DNA of 64,000 bases from Phenylobacterium sp. Its GTDB lineage: Bacteria > Pseudomonadota > Alphaproteobacteria > Caulobacterales > Caulobacteraceae. The DNA lies in NCBI RefSeq assembly GCF_030698145.1, contig NZ_JAUYNW010000070.1, positions 1 to 64,000 on the forward strand. The letters are read 5' to 3'. The notes under the pieces were generated by a model, which saw only the letters and a program-made list of their open reading frames with translations, had not been told where the DNA came from and ran no database searches. Each line of letters opens with the position of its first letter. The first letter of the stretch is position 1. The translations under genes were made by a program, and so were the position numbers. Positions 47,532 to 55,630 of the stretch are shown piece after piece.

Positions 47532-47909
47532 TTAGGCCGCCGGCGGGCCGTTCAGCACTTCGGTCAGGTGCTGGCGCAGGGCCGGGTCCTTGCTGACCGC
47601 GGCCGAGATCTCGTTGTACTTCTGCGGGGTCAGGCCGCTGGCCGAGACCGCGGCGCCCATCTTGGCGATCATTTCCTTCTGGACGGAGATCTTGGTGGGG
47701 CCGTCGGCGCCGACCATCTTGGGGCTGTACTCGGCGCTGAGCTTGGAGACCTCGGTCATGGCTCCGCCGAAGGCCTTCAGCTCGTCGTCGGTGAAGCCAC
47801 CGACGGCGGGGGCCGTCGGGGCGGCGGCCGGAGCCGGCGTCTGGGCCTGGGCGATGGAAGTGCAGGCGAGGGCGGTGAAGAGGCCGGCGGCCAGGATGGA
47901 AGTCCGCAT
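47532..47909 (-). CDS. DUF4168-like periplasmic protein
   Basis: 125 residues with a signal peptide ending CTSIAQAQ, then a short Ala/Pro linker (TPAPAAAPTAPAVGG). DDELKAFGGAMTEVSKLSAEY and LTPQKYNEISAAVSKDPALRQHL match the DUF4168 pattern (helical, with a SGLTPQKYNEI motif near the end). The start at 47909 has AGGAGCT upstream. Role unknown; it is periplasmic by its signal peptide. Confidence 0.78.
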   Translation of the reverse strand: MRTSILAAGLFTALACTSIAQAQTPAPAAAPTAPAVGGFTDDELKAFGGAMTEVSKLSAEYSPKMVGADGPTKISVQKEMIAKMGAAVSASGLTPQKYNEISAAVSKDPALRQHLTEVLNGPPAA

Positions 47910-48153
47910 CAATCGAGCTCCTGTGGTGCGGTGGATCTGGGTCGGGGGTGGATAAAGCCCACCCGGGGTCAAAATGCGACCCGAATGTGGTTGGCTTGCG
48001 TGACAGTGCGGCGAAACGCCCAGGACTTACGCAGCCTTCCGTCGCGGCGCTGCAATCTTCGCGGGAAGGACGCGCAGTTTCACATCGACAAGTTTAGCGG
48101 GCTGCGAATAGTCTAGCTCCGCGGCGCGCGCTCACGCGCCGCGCGGGGGTCTC

Positions 48154-48840
48154 ATGAAGAAGCTGATTGCGACGATCGTCGCCTGCGCGCTGTTGTCGGC
48201 GTGCACCACGACCAACACCCGGCTGGCGGTCAATCCGGTCAAGCCCGCGGCGGGGGCCCGCATCATCCTGATCGATCCCGACATCGAACTGTCGGTGTTG
48301 ACGGCCGCCGGGATGCAGGAACCGAAGGCCGACTGGACCGAACAGGGCCGCGCCAATATCGCCGGCCACATCGAAGCCCAGATGAAGGCCCGCGCGCACA
48401 ACTATCGCCTGCTTGACCCGAACGACGCCATGGCGGGCCGCACCGGCCAGTTGCTGCGCCTGCATCAGGCGGTCGGTCAGTCGATCATGATGTTCAACTA
48501 CGGCTATGTGGCGCTGCCCACCAAGAAGGCCAGCTTCGACTGGACCTTGGGCGAGGGCGCCCAGGCGCTGGGAACGGCCTATCAGGCCGACTACGCCCTG
48601 TTCGTGTTCGGCCGCGGCTCCTACGCCAGCGGCGGACGGGTCGCCGTGGCCGTGGGCATGGCCATGCTGGGCGCCGCCGTGCCGATGGGCAGCCAGCAGT
48701 GCTTCGCCTCCCTGGTCGACCTGAAGACCGGACAGGTGGTCTGGTTCAATGTCGCGGTCGCCGGCCCCAACGCCGACATGCGCAAGCCGGAGGGCGCCGC
48801 GGCCCTGGTGGCCGCGGTGCTGAAGGACGCCCCGCTCTAG
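48154..48840 (+). CDS. Lipoprotein of unknown function, M48 operon gene 1
   Basis: 228 residues. The lipobox LLSAC gives acylation at C17. I do not recognise the family. A glycine/alanine-rich stretch (SGGRVAVAVGMAMLGAAVPMG) and CFASLVDLKTGQVVWFNVAVAG near the end resemble envelope lipoproteins with a beta core. First gene of a three-gene cluster with an M48 protease and a second lipoprotein; the gap to the protease is 3 bases. Confidence 0.8.
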   Translation: MKKLIATIVACALLSACTTTNTRLAVNPVKPAAGARIILIDPDIELSVLTAAGMQEPKADWTEQGRANIAGHIEAQMKARAHNYRLLDPNDAMAGRTGQLLRLHQAVGQSIMMFNYGYVALPTKKASFDWTLGEGAQALGTAYQADYALFVFGRGSYASGGRVAVAVGMAMLGAAVPMGSQQCFASLVDLKTGQVVWFNVAVAGPNADMRKPEGAAALVAAVLKDAPL

Positions 48841-48843
48841 GTC

Positions 48844-50073
48844 ATGTTCCGCCGCGCAGCTTCCCTTCTCGCCCTGACGGCGGCGCTGGCCGCCGCCTGC
48901 CCCGCCCAGGCCCAGCGGCTCGCCGGTGCGCGTCCCGACGCGTCGACGGTGGAGGGCGGCATTTGGGCGGTTTCCGACAAGGCCGAGCAGGAGGCCCGCA
49001 CCAAGGCCGAGCTCAACGCCGATCCCGCGCTCAACGCCTATGTCCGCGGGGTGATGTGCAAGGTCGCCGCCAGCCACTGCGCCGACCTGCGGCTCTATGT
49101 GATGGATCGCCCGTTCTTCAACGCATCGATGGCGCCTAACGGCTATGCGGAGGTCTGGTCGGGTCTGCTGCTGCGGACCGCCGACGAGGCCGAGCTGGGC
49201 TTCGTCCTGGGCCATGAGACCAGCCATTTCACCCAGAGTCACAGCCTGGTGGCGCATCAGGCGGCGAAGAACCGGGCCAATATCGGCCTGGCGGTAAGCG
49301 TCGCCGTCGCCGTGGTGGGCGTGGCGTCCGCCGCTGGCGCCTCGACCGCCAACGAGGCGCAATCGATCATGGACGCCACGGGCAACCTGATCGACCTGCT
49401 CTATCTCGGCCAGGTGGCCGCCTATTTCCGGTTCTCCCGCCAGCAGGAGGCCGAGGCCGATCGCCTGGGCCTGGAGAAGGCCGCGGCGGCCGGATACGAG
49501 TCTGAGGCCGCGGCGGGGAGCTGGCGCGGACTGGTCGCTGAGACCCAGGGCTCGGACTTCAAGCGTGTCCGCCAGAGCCTGGCGCGGTCCAGCGTCTTCG
49601 CCAGCCATCCCCTGGAGGCCGAGCGCATCCTCGCCCTGGAGACCCAGGCCAAGGTCCTGAAGGCCGGCGGCGAGCGTGGGCGGGCGCGGCACCGCGCGGC
49701 GATCCGTCCGCACCTGGCCGCATGGCTGCGCGACGACCTGCGCCGCCGCGACTTCGGCGAGAGCCTGGTGCTGATCGACCGGTTGATCGAGGGCGGCGAG
49801 GACGCCGGCGTGCTGAACTTCTATCGGGGCGAGGCCTATCGGCTTCGCCGCGGCGACGGCGACCTGGCCAAGGCGCGCGACGCCTACCTGGTCGCCGCCG
49901 TCCATCCCGACGTCCCCGCCGCCGTCTGGCGCGAGCTGGGCGACATCCGCCGCCGCGATGGCGACAAGGCCGGCGCCAAGGCCGCCTATCAATCCTATCT
50001 GACCAAAGCGCCCCAGGCCGAGGACGCCTGGATGGTGCAGGACAGCCTCACGAACCTGGAACGGGAAAATTGA
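48844..50073 (+). CDS. M48 metalloprotease with TPR tail
   Basis: 409 residues with a signal peptide ending AACPAQAQ. The zinc motif is HETSH (H124, H128) and the third ligand is in RQQEAEADRLG. The C-terminal third has TPR-like helices (VLNFYRGEAYRLRRGDGDLAKARDAYLVAAVHP). This layout is that of BepA/LoiP-type proteases, which watch over outer-membrane protein and lipopolysaccharide-export assembly. It is flanked by two lipoprotein genes that could be partners or targets. Periplasmic. Confidence 0.88.
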   Translation: MFRRAASLLALTAALAAACPAQAQRLAGARPDASTVEGGIWAVSDKAEQEARTKAELNADPALNAYVRGVMCKVAASHCADLRLYVMDRPFFNASMAPNGYAEVWSGLLLRTADEAELGFVLGHETSHFTQSHSLVAHQAAKNRANIGLAVSVAVAVVGVASAAGASTANEAQSIMDATGNLIDLLYLGQVAAYFRFSRQQEAEADRLGLEKAAAAGYESEAAAGSWRGLVAETQGSDFKRVRQSLARSSVFASHPLEAERILALETQAKVLKAGGERGRARHRAAIRPHLAAWLRDDLRRRDFGESLVLIDRLIEGGEDAGVLNFYRGEAYRLRRGDGDLAKARDAYLVAAVHPDVPAAVWRELGDIRRRDGDKAGAKAAYQSYLTKAPQAEDAWMVQDSLTNLEREN

Positions 50074-50075
50074 AC

Positions 50076-50663
50076 ATGCGCAATGTCTTCCGGGTGTTTC
50101 TTCCGGTCCTTGCGGCGTTGGCGCTCACCGCCTGCGTGAGCGTCACCCTGGCCCCGGTCGGGCCGCTGAAGGTGGGCGCCGCCTACGAGGTGGCCCTGGG
50201 CCGCGAGTGGTCCGACATCAGCGTCATCATGGTCGGCCGGCCCAAGAAGGTGCGGCTGCTGTCCATCGACGGCCCGCTGCTCAACCGCCTCTACCTGACC
50301 GACGGCCTGGTCCCCGGGGAGTTCCTGGTCAAGCCGGTCCGCAAGGAGCAGCCGACCCCCACCGTGCGCAAGGACATGTCGGCCAGCGAGCGCCTGGAGT
50401 TCGTCTCCGACAGCGTCGCGGCGCTGGACTATCAGCGGGTGGTGCTGGTCAAGCCGCGGCCCGCCAAGTTCGGCCAGGCCTCGGCGGTGCGCTACGACCT
50501 TACCGCCCAGACCCAGGAGGGCCTGGAGATCAAGGGCACGGGCCTGGTCAGCGAGGCCGGCGGCAAGGTCTATGTGATCCTCTACCTGGCCCCGGCCGAA
50601 CATTATTTCGCGGCCAACCTGGCCGAGGTGGAGACGATCCTGGGCTCGGCGCGGCTGAACTAG
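50076..50663 (+). CDS. Lipoprotein of unknown function, M48 operon gene 3
   Basis: 195 residues. The lipobox ALTAC gives acylation at C20. I do not recognise the family. It has a mixed alpha/beta pattern and no catalytic motif. It starts 2 bases after the M48 stop, so the two are likely co-translated. ACGGGAAAA precedes the ATG but is not a strong ribosome site. Confidence 0.78.
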   Translation: MRNVFRVFLPVLAALALTACVSVTLAPVGPLKVGAAYEVALGREWSDISVIMVGRPKKVRLLSIDGPLLNRLYLTDGLVPGEFLVKPVRKEQPTPTVRKDMSASERLEFVSDSVAALDYQRVVLVKPRPAKFGQASAVRYDLTAQTQEGLEIKGTGLVSEAGGKVYVILYLAPAEHYFAANLAEVETILGSARLN

Positions 50664-50699
50664 GCGTCCCGATCAACCCGCGCGGCTCGCGCGAGGAAT

Positions 50700-51611
50700 T
50701 CAGTCCTCGCCTCGCGGCAGCGGCGTTTCCACCACCCCCAGGGCGTCGGCCAGGCGCATCTTGGCCGAGCCGGGCTTCAGCGGCTGCTGCTGGCTGGGAT
50801 CGGGCGCCCAGCCGGTCAGGGTGAGGATCTCGAAGGTGGCCGGCACGCGGCCATCGGGCTCGGCGAAGCGCGCGACATAGAGCTCGCAGGCCCGGGCCAG
50901 GACCGCGCGGGTCAGCGGCTTGGGATGGCGTTCGGCCAGGACGCTGGTCTCGCCCATGGCCCGCAGGTCGGCCAGCAGCTTGAGGGGATGGGCGTAGCGG
51001 ACGGTGACCGTGTCCACGTCGGCCACGGGAAGGGCGAAGCCGGCCCGCTGCAGCAGGCCCGCGGCGTCATAGGCGTCAGCGAAGGGCGAGACGCGGGGGC
51101 CGGCCCCGCCGGTCAGCTCGGCCTCGGCGTCCAGCAGACAGCGGCGCAGTTCGGTGAGCGTCGCGCCGCCCAGCATCGAGCCGATGAACAGGCCGTCCGG
51201 CTTCAGCGCCCGGCGGACCTGGATCAGGGCGCCGACCACGTCGTTGGTCCAGTGCAACGCCAGGGTCGAGACCACCAGGTCGAGGCTGGCGAAGGCGAAG
51301 GGCAGGCGCTCCTCGTCGGCCACTAGGCGCGGACCCGCGCGGCCGGCCAGCATCCGGGGCGACAGGTCGGCCTCGATGAGGAAGCCCACCCGCGCCTGGG
51401 CGTCGCTCTGGGCCAGGGCCTCGCGGAAGGCGCCCGTCCTCGACCCGAGGTCGACGGCGAGCGGGAACTCGCGCATGATCGCCTCGAGGCGGACCACGGC
51501 GTCCTCGGCGGCCCGGCGCTTCAGGAAGTCGGCCCCCGGATAGGCGCGCGCGGCGCGATCCAGGCGGGTGCGCAGCAGGGCGCGGTCAAAGAGGCGGGGC
51601 GGGGCGGACAT
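50700..51611 (-). CDS. SAM methyltransferase, NDUFAF5/BioC-like
   Basis: 303 residues. AVDLGSRTGAFREAL is the SAM-binding glycine loop, and LDLVVSTLALHWTND with LKPDGLFIGSMLG are the later motifs. The start FDRALLRTRLDRAA and the VPATFEILTLTGWAPDPSQQQPLKPGSA end are shared with the complex I assembly factor NDUFAF5 and its bacterial relatives. Those act as arginine hydroxylases or methylases, so exact activity is unclear. The start codon overlaps the comF start on the other strand. Confidence 0.85.
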   Translation of the reverse strand: MSAPPRLFDRALLRTRLDRAARAYPGADFLKRRAAEDAVVRLEAIMREFPLAVDLGSRTGAFREALAQSDAQARVGFLIEADLSPRMLAGRAGPRLVADEERLPFAFASLDLVVSTLALHWTNDVVGALIQVRRALKPDGLFIGSMLGGATLTELRRCLLDAEAELTGGAGPRVSPFADAYDAAGLLQRAGFALPVADVDTVTVRYAHPLKLLADLRAMGETSVLAERHPKPLTRAVLARACELYVARFAEPDGRVPATFEILTLTGWAPDPSQQQPLKPGSAKMRLADALGVVETPLPRGED

Positions 51612-52396
51612 TGTCTTTGCAAGATGAGGATGCGCGCGGCCGTTGGAAACCCGGCGTCCGCGTGAAGGCCGCGGTTCGTACCGCGCTCGATCTCATTTTC
51701 CCACCGCAATCCCTCGACGCCGGACCCCTGCCGCAGTCGCCGGGCTTTTCCGCCGAGGCCTGGAGCCGGATCAGCTTCATCGACGGGCCGTTGTGCGACG
51801 GCTGCGGGACACCCTTCGAATACGACCTGGGCGAGGGGGTACGCTGCGCCGACTGCTTGGCCAAGCCGCGGGCCTTCTCACGGGCGCGGGCGGCCTGCCT
51901 CTATGACGACGCCTCGCGCGGGCCGATCCTGCAGCTCAAGCACGCCGATCGCACGGACCTGGCGCCGCTGTTCGCCCGCTGGCTGTCGCGGGCGGCCCGC
52001 GATCTGTTGGGCGACGCCGACGCTATCGTCCCGGTGCCGCTGCACCCCAGCCGCCTGCTGGGCCGGCGCTACAACCAGGCCGCCGAGATCGCCCGGCCGC
52101 TGAGCCGTCTCTCGGGCGTGGCCTATCTGCCCGACGCCCTGGTGCGGGTGCGCTCAACGGGCACCCAGGGCGGCAAGTCCGGTTCCGGCCGGCGACGCAA
52201 TGTTGCAGCCGCCTTTGCGGTGCCGGAGGCCCGCCTGGCCCAGGTGGCCGGCAAGCGGGTCCTGCTGATCGATGACGTCATGACCACCGGCGCCACTTTG
52301 GAAGGCTGTTGCCGCGCTTTGCTGGCCGCCGGAGCCGCCTGCGTCGATGTGGCGGTCATCGCGAGGGTGAAAGAAACCGCGAACCGCTCCATATGA
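51611..52396 (+). CDS. comF: ComF-family phosphoribosyltransferase
   Basis: 261 residues. A zinc ribbon (CDGCGTPFEY... CADC) is followed by a type I phosphoribosyltransferase domain with VLLIDDVMTTGATLEG, the PRPP loop. ComF proteins have a part in DNA uptake in competent bacteria, but many species have it without known competence. The TTG start at 51611 is uncertain: it overlaps the divergent methyltransferase start, and a GTG at 51662 in the same frame is an alternative. Confidence 0.85.
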   Translation: MSLQDEDARGRWKPGVRVKAAVRTALDLIFPPQSLDAGPLPQSPGFSAEAWSRISFIDGPLCDGCGTPFEYDLGEGVRCADCLAKPRAFSRARAACLYDDASRGPILQLKHADRTDLAPLFARWLSRAARDLLGDADAIVPVPLHPSRLLGRRYNQAAEIARPLSRLSGVAYLPDALVRVRSTGTQGGKSGSGRRRNVAAAFAVPEARLAQVAGKRVLLIDDVMTTGATLEGCCRALLAAGAACVDVAVIARVKETANRSI

Positions 52397-52429
52397 GACC
52401 CTTAGGATTCTTCTGCGTTCATATGAGCC

Positions 52430-52687
52430 ATGGCCCAGATCACCATCTATACGAAGCCCTACTGCCCCTATTGCATCCGCGCGGTCTCGCTGCTGGAGAA
52501 GAAGGGAGCCCCGTTCACCGAGATCGAGGCCGCCTTCGATCCCGCCAAGCGCCAGGAGATGGTGCAGCGCGCCGGCGGGCGGGCGACCTTTCCCCAGATC
52601 TTCATCGACGAGCGCCATATCGGCGGCTGCGACGACATGATGGCCCTGGAGTACGACGGCAAGCTGGACGCGCTTCTCGCCGCTTGA
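52430..52687 (+). CDS. grxC: Glutaredoxin 3
   Basis: 85 residues. The dithiol site is CPYC (C12, C15). GGRATFPQIFIDERHIGGCDDMMAL is the glutathione-binding section, with the TFP and GGCDD motifs. It reduces disulphides with glutathione in the cytosol. Second in a same-strand group with comF, a nitrilase-fold gene and DUF1178, a linkage seen in many alphaproteobacteria. Confidence 0.94.
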   Translation: MAQITIYTKPYCPYCIRAVSLLEKKGAPFTEIEAAFDPAKRQEMVQRAGGRATFPQIFIDERHIGGCDDMMALEYDGKLDALLAA

Positions 52688-52719
52688 GCTTGAGGGCGGC
52701 CTGACCTAACGCTCTGCCC

Positions 52720-53553
52720 ATGAGCCTCCGCGTCGGACTGATCCAGACCCGAACCCCCGCCGGCCATGCGGCCGCATTGGCCCATGTCGCGCCGCTGGTG
52801 CGCGAGGCCGCCGCCCAGGGCGCGACCTTCGTCGTCACCCCCGAGGGGACCAACATCCTCCAGCGCGACAAGGCGGCCCTGCTGCCGCAGCTGACCCTGC
52901 TGGAGGACGATCCCGTGGTGGTCGGGCTGCAGGCCCTCGCATACGAACTTTCGATAGGTGTCTTGATCGGTTCGGCCCTCGTCAAGCGCGACGATGGCAA
53001 GCCCGTCAACCGATCGGTGCTTATTTCACCGCACGGTGAAATCACAGCGACCTACGACAAAATACATATGTTTGATGTCGATTTGCCCACCGGCGAGACG
53101 GCGCGGGAGAGCGCGACCTACGAACCCGGCGACCGGGCGGTGGCGGTCCAGGCCGCCGAGATGAAGCTCGGCCTGACCATCTGCTACGACGTCCGCTTCC
53201 CGGCCCTCTACCGGGCGCTGGCGCTCGCCGGGGCCGAGGTGATCGTGACGCCTGCGGCCTTTACGCGGCCCACCGGCGAGGCGCACTGGGAGATCCTGCT
53301 GCGCGCCCGGGCCATCGAGACCGGGAGCTTCGTCTTGGCCCCGGCCCAGGGCGGGTTCCACGAGGACGGCCGCGGCACCTATGGGCGGAGCATCGCAATC
53401 GGTCCATGGGGGGAAGTGCTGGGCAAGCTGGATCACGACGAGCCCGGCGTGCTGGTCGTCGACCTGGACCTCTCAGCCGTGGCCAAGGCGCGCACGGCGA
53501 TCCCGGCGCTGGCCAATGCAATGGCGTTCGAAGCCCCCATATCTCTTTCATGA
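52720..53553 (+). CDS. Carbon-nitrogen hydrolase (deaminated glutathione amidase-like)
   Basis: 277 residues of the nitrilase superfamily. The triad is E42 (TPEGTN), K114 (YDKIHMFD) and C155 (ICYDVRFPALYR). The last motif is the pattern seen in Nit1-type enzymes, which remove deaminated glutathione. Location beside a glutaredoxin supports a glutathione link, but it is not proof. It overlaps DUF1178 in ATGA. Confidence 0.9.
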   Translation: MSLRVGLIQTRTPAGHAAALAHVAPLVREAAAQGATFVVTPEGTNILQRDKAALLPQLTLLEDDPVVVGLQALAYELSIGVLIGSALVKRDDGKPVNRSVLISPHGEITATYDKIHMFDVDLPTGETARESATYEPGDRAVAVQAAEMKLGLTICYDVRFPALYRALALAGAEVIVTPAAFTRPTGEAHWEILLRARAIETGSFVLAPAQGGFHEDGRGTYGRSIAIGPWGEVLGKLDHDEPGVLVVDLDLSAVAKARTAIPALANAMAFEAPISLS

Positions 53554-53978
53554 TCCGCTACGCGCTCGCCTGCGACGCCGCCCATGAGTTCGAGGGCTGG
53601 TTCGCCTCGTCGGACGCCTTCGACGACCAGTTGGCGCGCGGCCTGGTGACCTGCCCGGTCTGCGACTCCAAGGCCGTGGCCAAGCAGATCATGGCCCCCG
53701 CCGTGGCCGGCACGAAGCGCGAGACACCGGACCTGCCGGCGCCCATGCGGGCCATGGTCATGGAGGCCATGAGCCAGGTGCGCCGGCATGTGGAGGAGAA
53801 CTTCGACGACGTGGGCGACGCCTTCGCCGTCGAGGCCCGCGCCATCCACGAGGGCAAGGCCGAGGACCGGGGCATCTATGGCGAGGCCACGCCCGCCGAG
53901 ATCAAGGCGCTCACCGAGGACGGGGTGAAGATCGCGCCCCTACCGCCCGCCCCGCCGAAGAAGTCCGAAGTGAACTAG
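53550..53978 (+). CDS. DUF1178 family protein
   Basis: 142 residues. The N-terminus MIRYALACDAAHEFEGWF and the zinc-type pair CPVC (C35, C38), near C8, match DUF1178. It may be a small zinc-ribbon protein. The ATG overlaps the nitrilase stop (ATGA), so translation is coupled. Role unknown. The structured repeat starts 5 bases after its stop. Confidence 0.88.
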   Translation: MIRYALACDAAHEFEGWFASSDAFDDQLARGLVTCPVCDSKAVAKQIMAPAVAGTKRETPDLPAPMRAMVMEAMSQVRRHVEENFDDVGDAFAVEARAIHEGKAEDRGIYGEATPAEIKALTEDGVKIAPLPPAPPKKSEVN

Positions 53979-53983
53979 CTCTC

Positions 53984-54126
53984 AGATCCTCCCCCAGCGC
54001 GCAGCGCGTAGAGGGGGAGGTGGCGCGTCGCCTTTTCGGCGACGTGACGGTGGGGGCTGACGCCCACAAGCAAGAGTCAAAGCCCCCCTCAGTCACCTAC
54101 GGTGACAGCTCCCCCAAAAGGGGAGC
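53984..54126 (+). repeat. Structured dispersed repeat, copy 2 (after DUF1178)
   Basis: 143 bp, homologous over its length to the copy at 38041-38188. Same order of four hairpins: CCTCCCCC...GGGGGAGG with the AGCGCGCAGCGCG core, GTCGCC...GGCGAC, GTCACC...GGTGAC, and GCTCCCC...GGGGAGC. The third stem differs from copy 1 by paired changes (GTCAGC/GCTGAC against GTCACC/GGTGAC) that keep the pairing. This suggests RNA or cruciform structure is conserved. Confidence 0.85.
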
Positions 54127-54212
54127 ATCTTGGGGGGGAAGAAGCTGCGCCATGGCCGTTGCCCGGCGCGGGCCCGCCCCATAGGGTCGCTCCACCTCGT
54201 TTGGAGTGCTTC

Positions 54213-55622
54213 ATGATCCGTCTGTTTTCCGCCGCCGCGCTGGCGGCGATGGTGCTGGCCAGCCCGGCCGCGGCGCAAACCCCCCGCCCTGACCAGCTTG
54301 CCTTCCGCGACCTCTACAAGGAGCTGATCGAGATCAACACGACGCTCTCCTCGGGGAGTTGCACGGCCGCGGCGCAGGCCATGGCGGCGCGCCTGAAGGC
54401 CGCGGGCTTCGCCGACGAGGACCTGAAGATCATCGCCCCGCCCGAGCGTCCCAAGGACGGCGCCCTGATCGCCGTGCTGAAGGGCTCGGACGCCAAGGCC
54501 AAGCCGATCCTGCTGCTGGCCCATATCGACGTGGTCGAGGCCAACCGGGCCGACTGGGAGCGCGATCCGTTCAAGCTCGTGGAGGAGGACGGCTTCTTCT
54601 ACGCCCGCGGCGCCAGCGACGACAAAGCCCAGGCGGCGATCTGGACCGACAGCCTGGTCCGCTACAAGACCGAAGGCTTCAAGCCGCGCCGGACCATCAA
54701 GATGGCGCTGACCTGCGGCGAGGAGACCCCGGACACCTTCAACGGCGTCCAGTACCTGATCGCCAATCACAGGGACCTGATGGACGCCGCCTTCGTGCTG
54801 AACGAGGGCGCGGGCGGCCGGTTGGACAAGGACGGCAAGCGCGTCTCACTGGGCGTCCAGGCTGGCGAGAAGGTCTATCAGGACTACACCCTGGAAGTGA
54901 CCAACAAGGGCGGCCACTCCTCGGTCCCGGTCCGCGACAACGCCATCTATCACCTGGCCGGCGGCCTCGCGCGGCTAGGGGTCCACGACTTCCCGGTGAA
55001 GCTCAACGACGCGGTGCGCGGCAACTTCGAACGCATGGCGGTGATCGAGGGCGGCGAGTTCGGCGCGGCCATGGCCACGGTGGCCAAGAACCCCGCCGAC
55101 GTCGAGGCGGTGGCGAAGGTCGCCCGCGATCCGGGCCGCAACTCGATGATGCGCACCACCTGCGTCGCCACCATGGCCAACGCCGGCCACGCGCCCAATG
55201 CCCTGCCGCAGCGCGCGCGGGCCAATGTGAACTGCCGCATCCTGCCGGGCGAGGGCGTGGAGGACGTGCGCCAGGCCCTGATCGCCGTGCTGGCCGATGA
55301 CGCCATCAAGGTGACCACGGTGGGCGTGCCCAGCCCCGTCTCGCCGCCCCCTTCGCTCGGCAAGTCCATGACCGGTCCGATCGAGCAGGTTTCCGGGAAG
55401 ATGTGGCCCGGCGTGCCGCTGGTGCCGGTGATGGCGACCGGGGCCACCGACGGGCGGTTCCTGAACGCGGTCGGCATCCCGACCTATGGCCTGTCGGGTC
55501 TGTTCGGGGAGCCGGAGGGCAACGGGGCCCATGGCCTGAACGAGAAGATGCGGGTGCGTTCGCTCTATGAAGGCCGCGACTTCCTCCACGAGGTGGTCAG
55601 ACTCTACGCCAACCAGAAGTAG
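54213..55622 (+). CDS. M20 family metallopeptidase, exported
   Basis: 469 residues with a signal peptide ending ASPAAAQ. LLAHIDVVEA is the HxD zinc motif, GASDDKAQAA and TCGEETPD supply further ligands, and NKGGHSSVP marks the dimerisation domain. The M20 family removes the amino acid from small peptides or acyl amides. Periplasmic by its signal. GGAG lies 8 bases before the ATG at 54213. It precedes the sulfatase by 8 bases. Confidence 0.92.
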   Translation: MIRLFSAAALAAMVLASPAAAQTPRPDQLAFRDLYKELIEINTTLSSGSCTAAAQAMAARLKAAGFADEDLKIIAPPERPKDGALIAVLKGSDAKAKPILLLAHIDVVEANRADWERDPFKLVEEDGFFYARGASDDKAQAAIWTDSLVRYKTEGFKPRRTIKMALTCGEETPDTFNGVQYLIANHRDLMDAAFVLNEGAGGRLDKDGKRVSLGVQAGEKVYQDYTLEVTNKGGHSSVPVRDNAIYHLAGGLARLGVHDFPVKLNDAVRGNFERMAVIEGGEFGAAMATVAKNPADVEAVAKVARDPGRNSMMRTTCVATMANAGHAPNALPQRARANVNCRILPGEGVEDVRQALIAVLADDAIKVTTVGVPSPVSPPPSLGKSMTGPIEQVSGKMWPGVPLVPVMATGATDGRFLNAVGIPTYGLSGLFGEPEGNGAHGLNEKMRVRSLYEGRDFLHEVVRLYANQK

Positions 55623-55630
55623 GGGAGGCC

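Noticed and set aside
52389-52426. Two CATATGAG copies flanking the comF-grxC gap
   Set aside because: Short and likely chance; one covers the comF stop and the other the bases before the grxC start.
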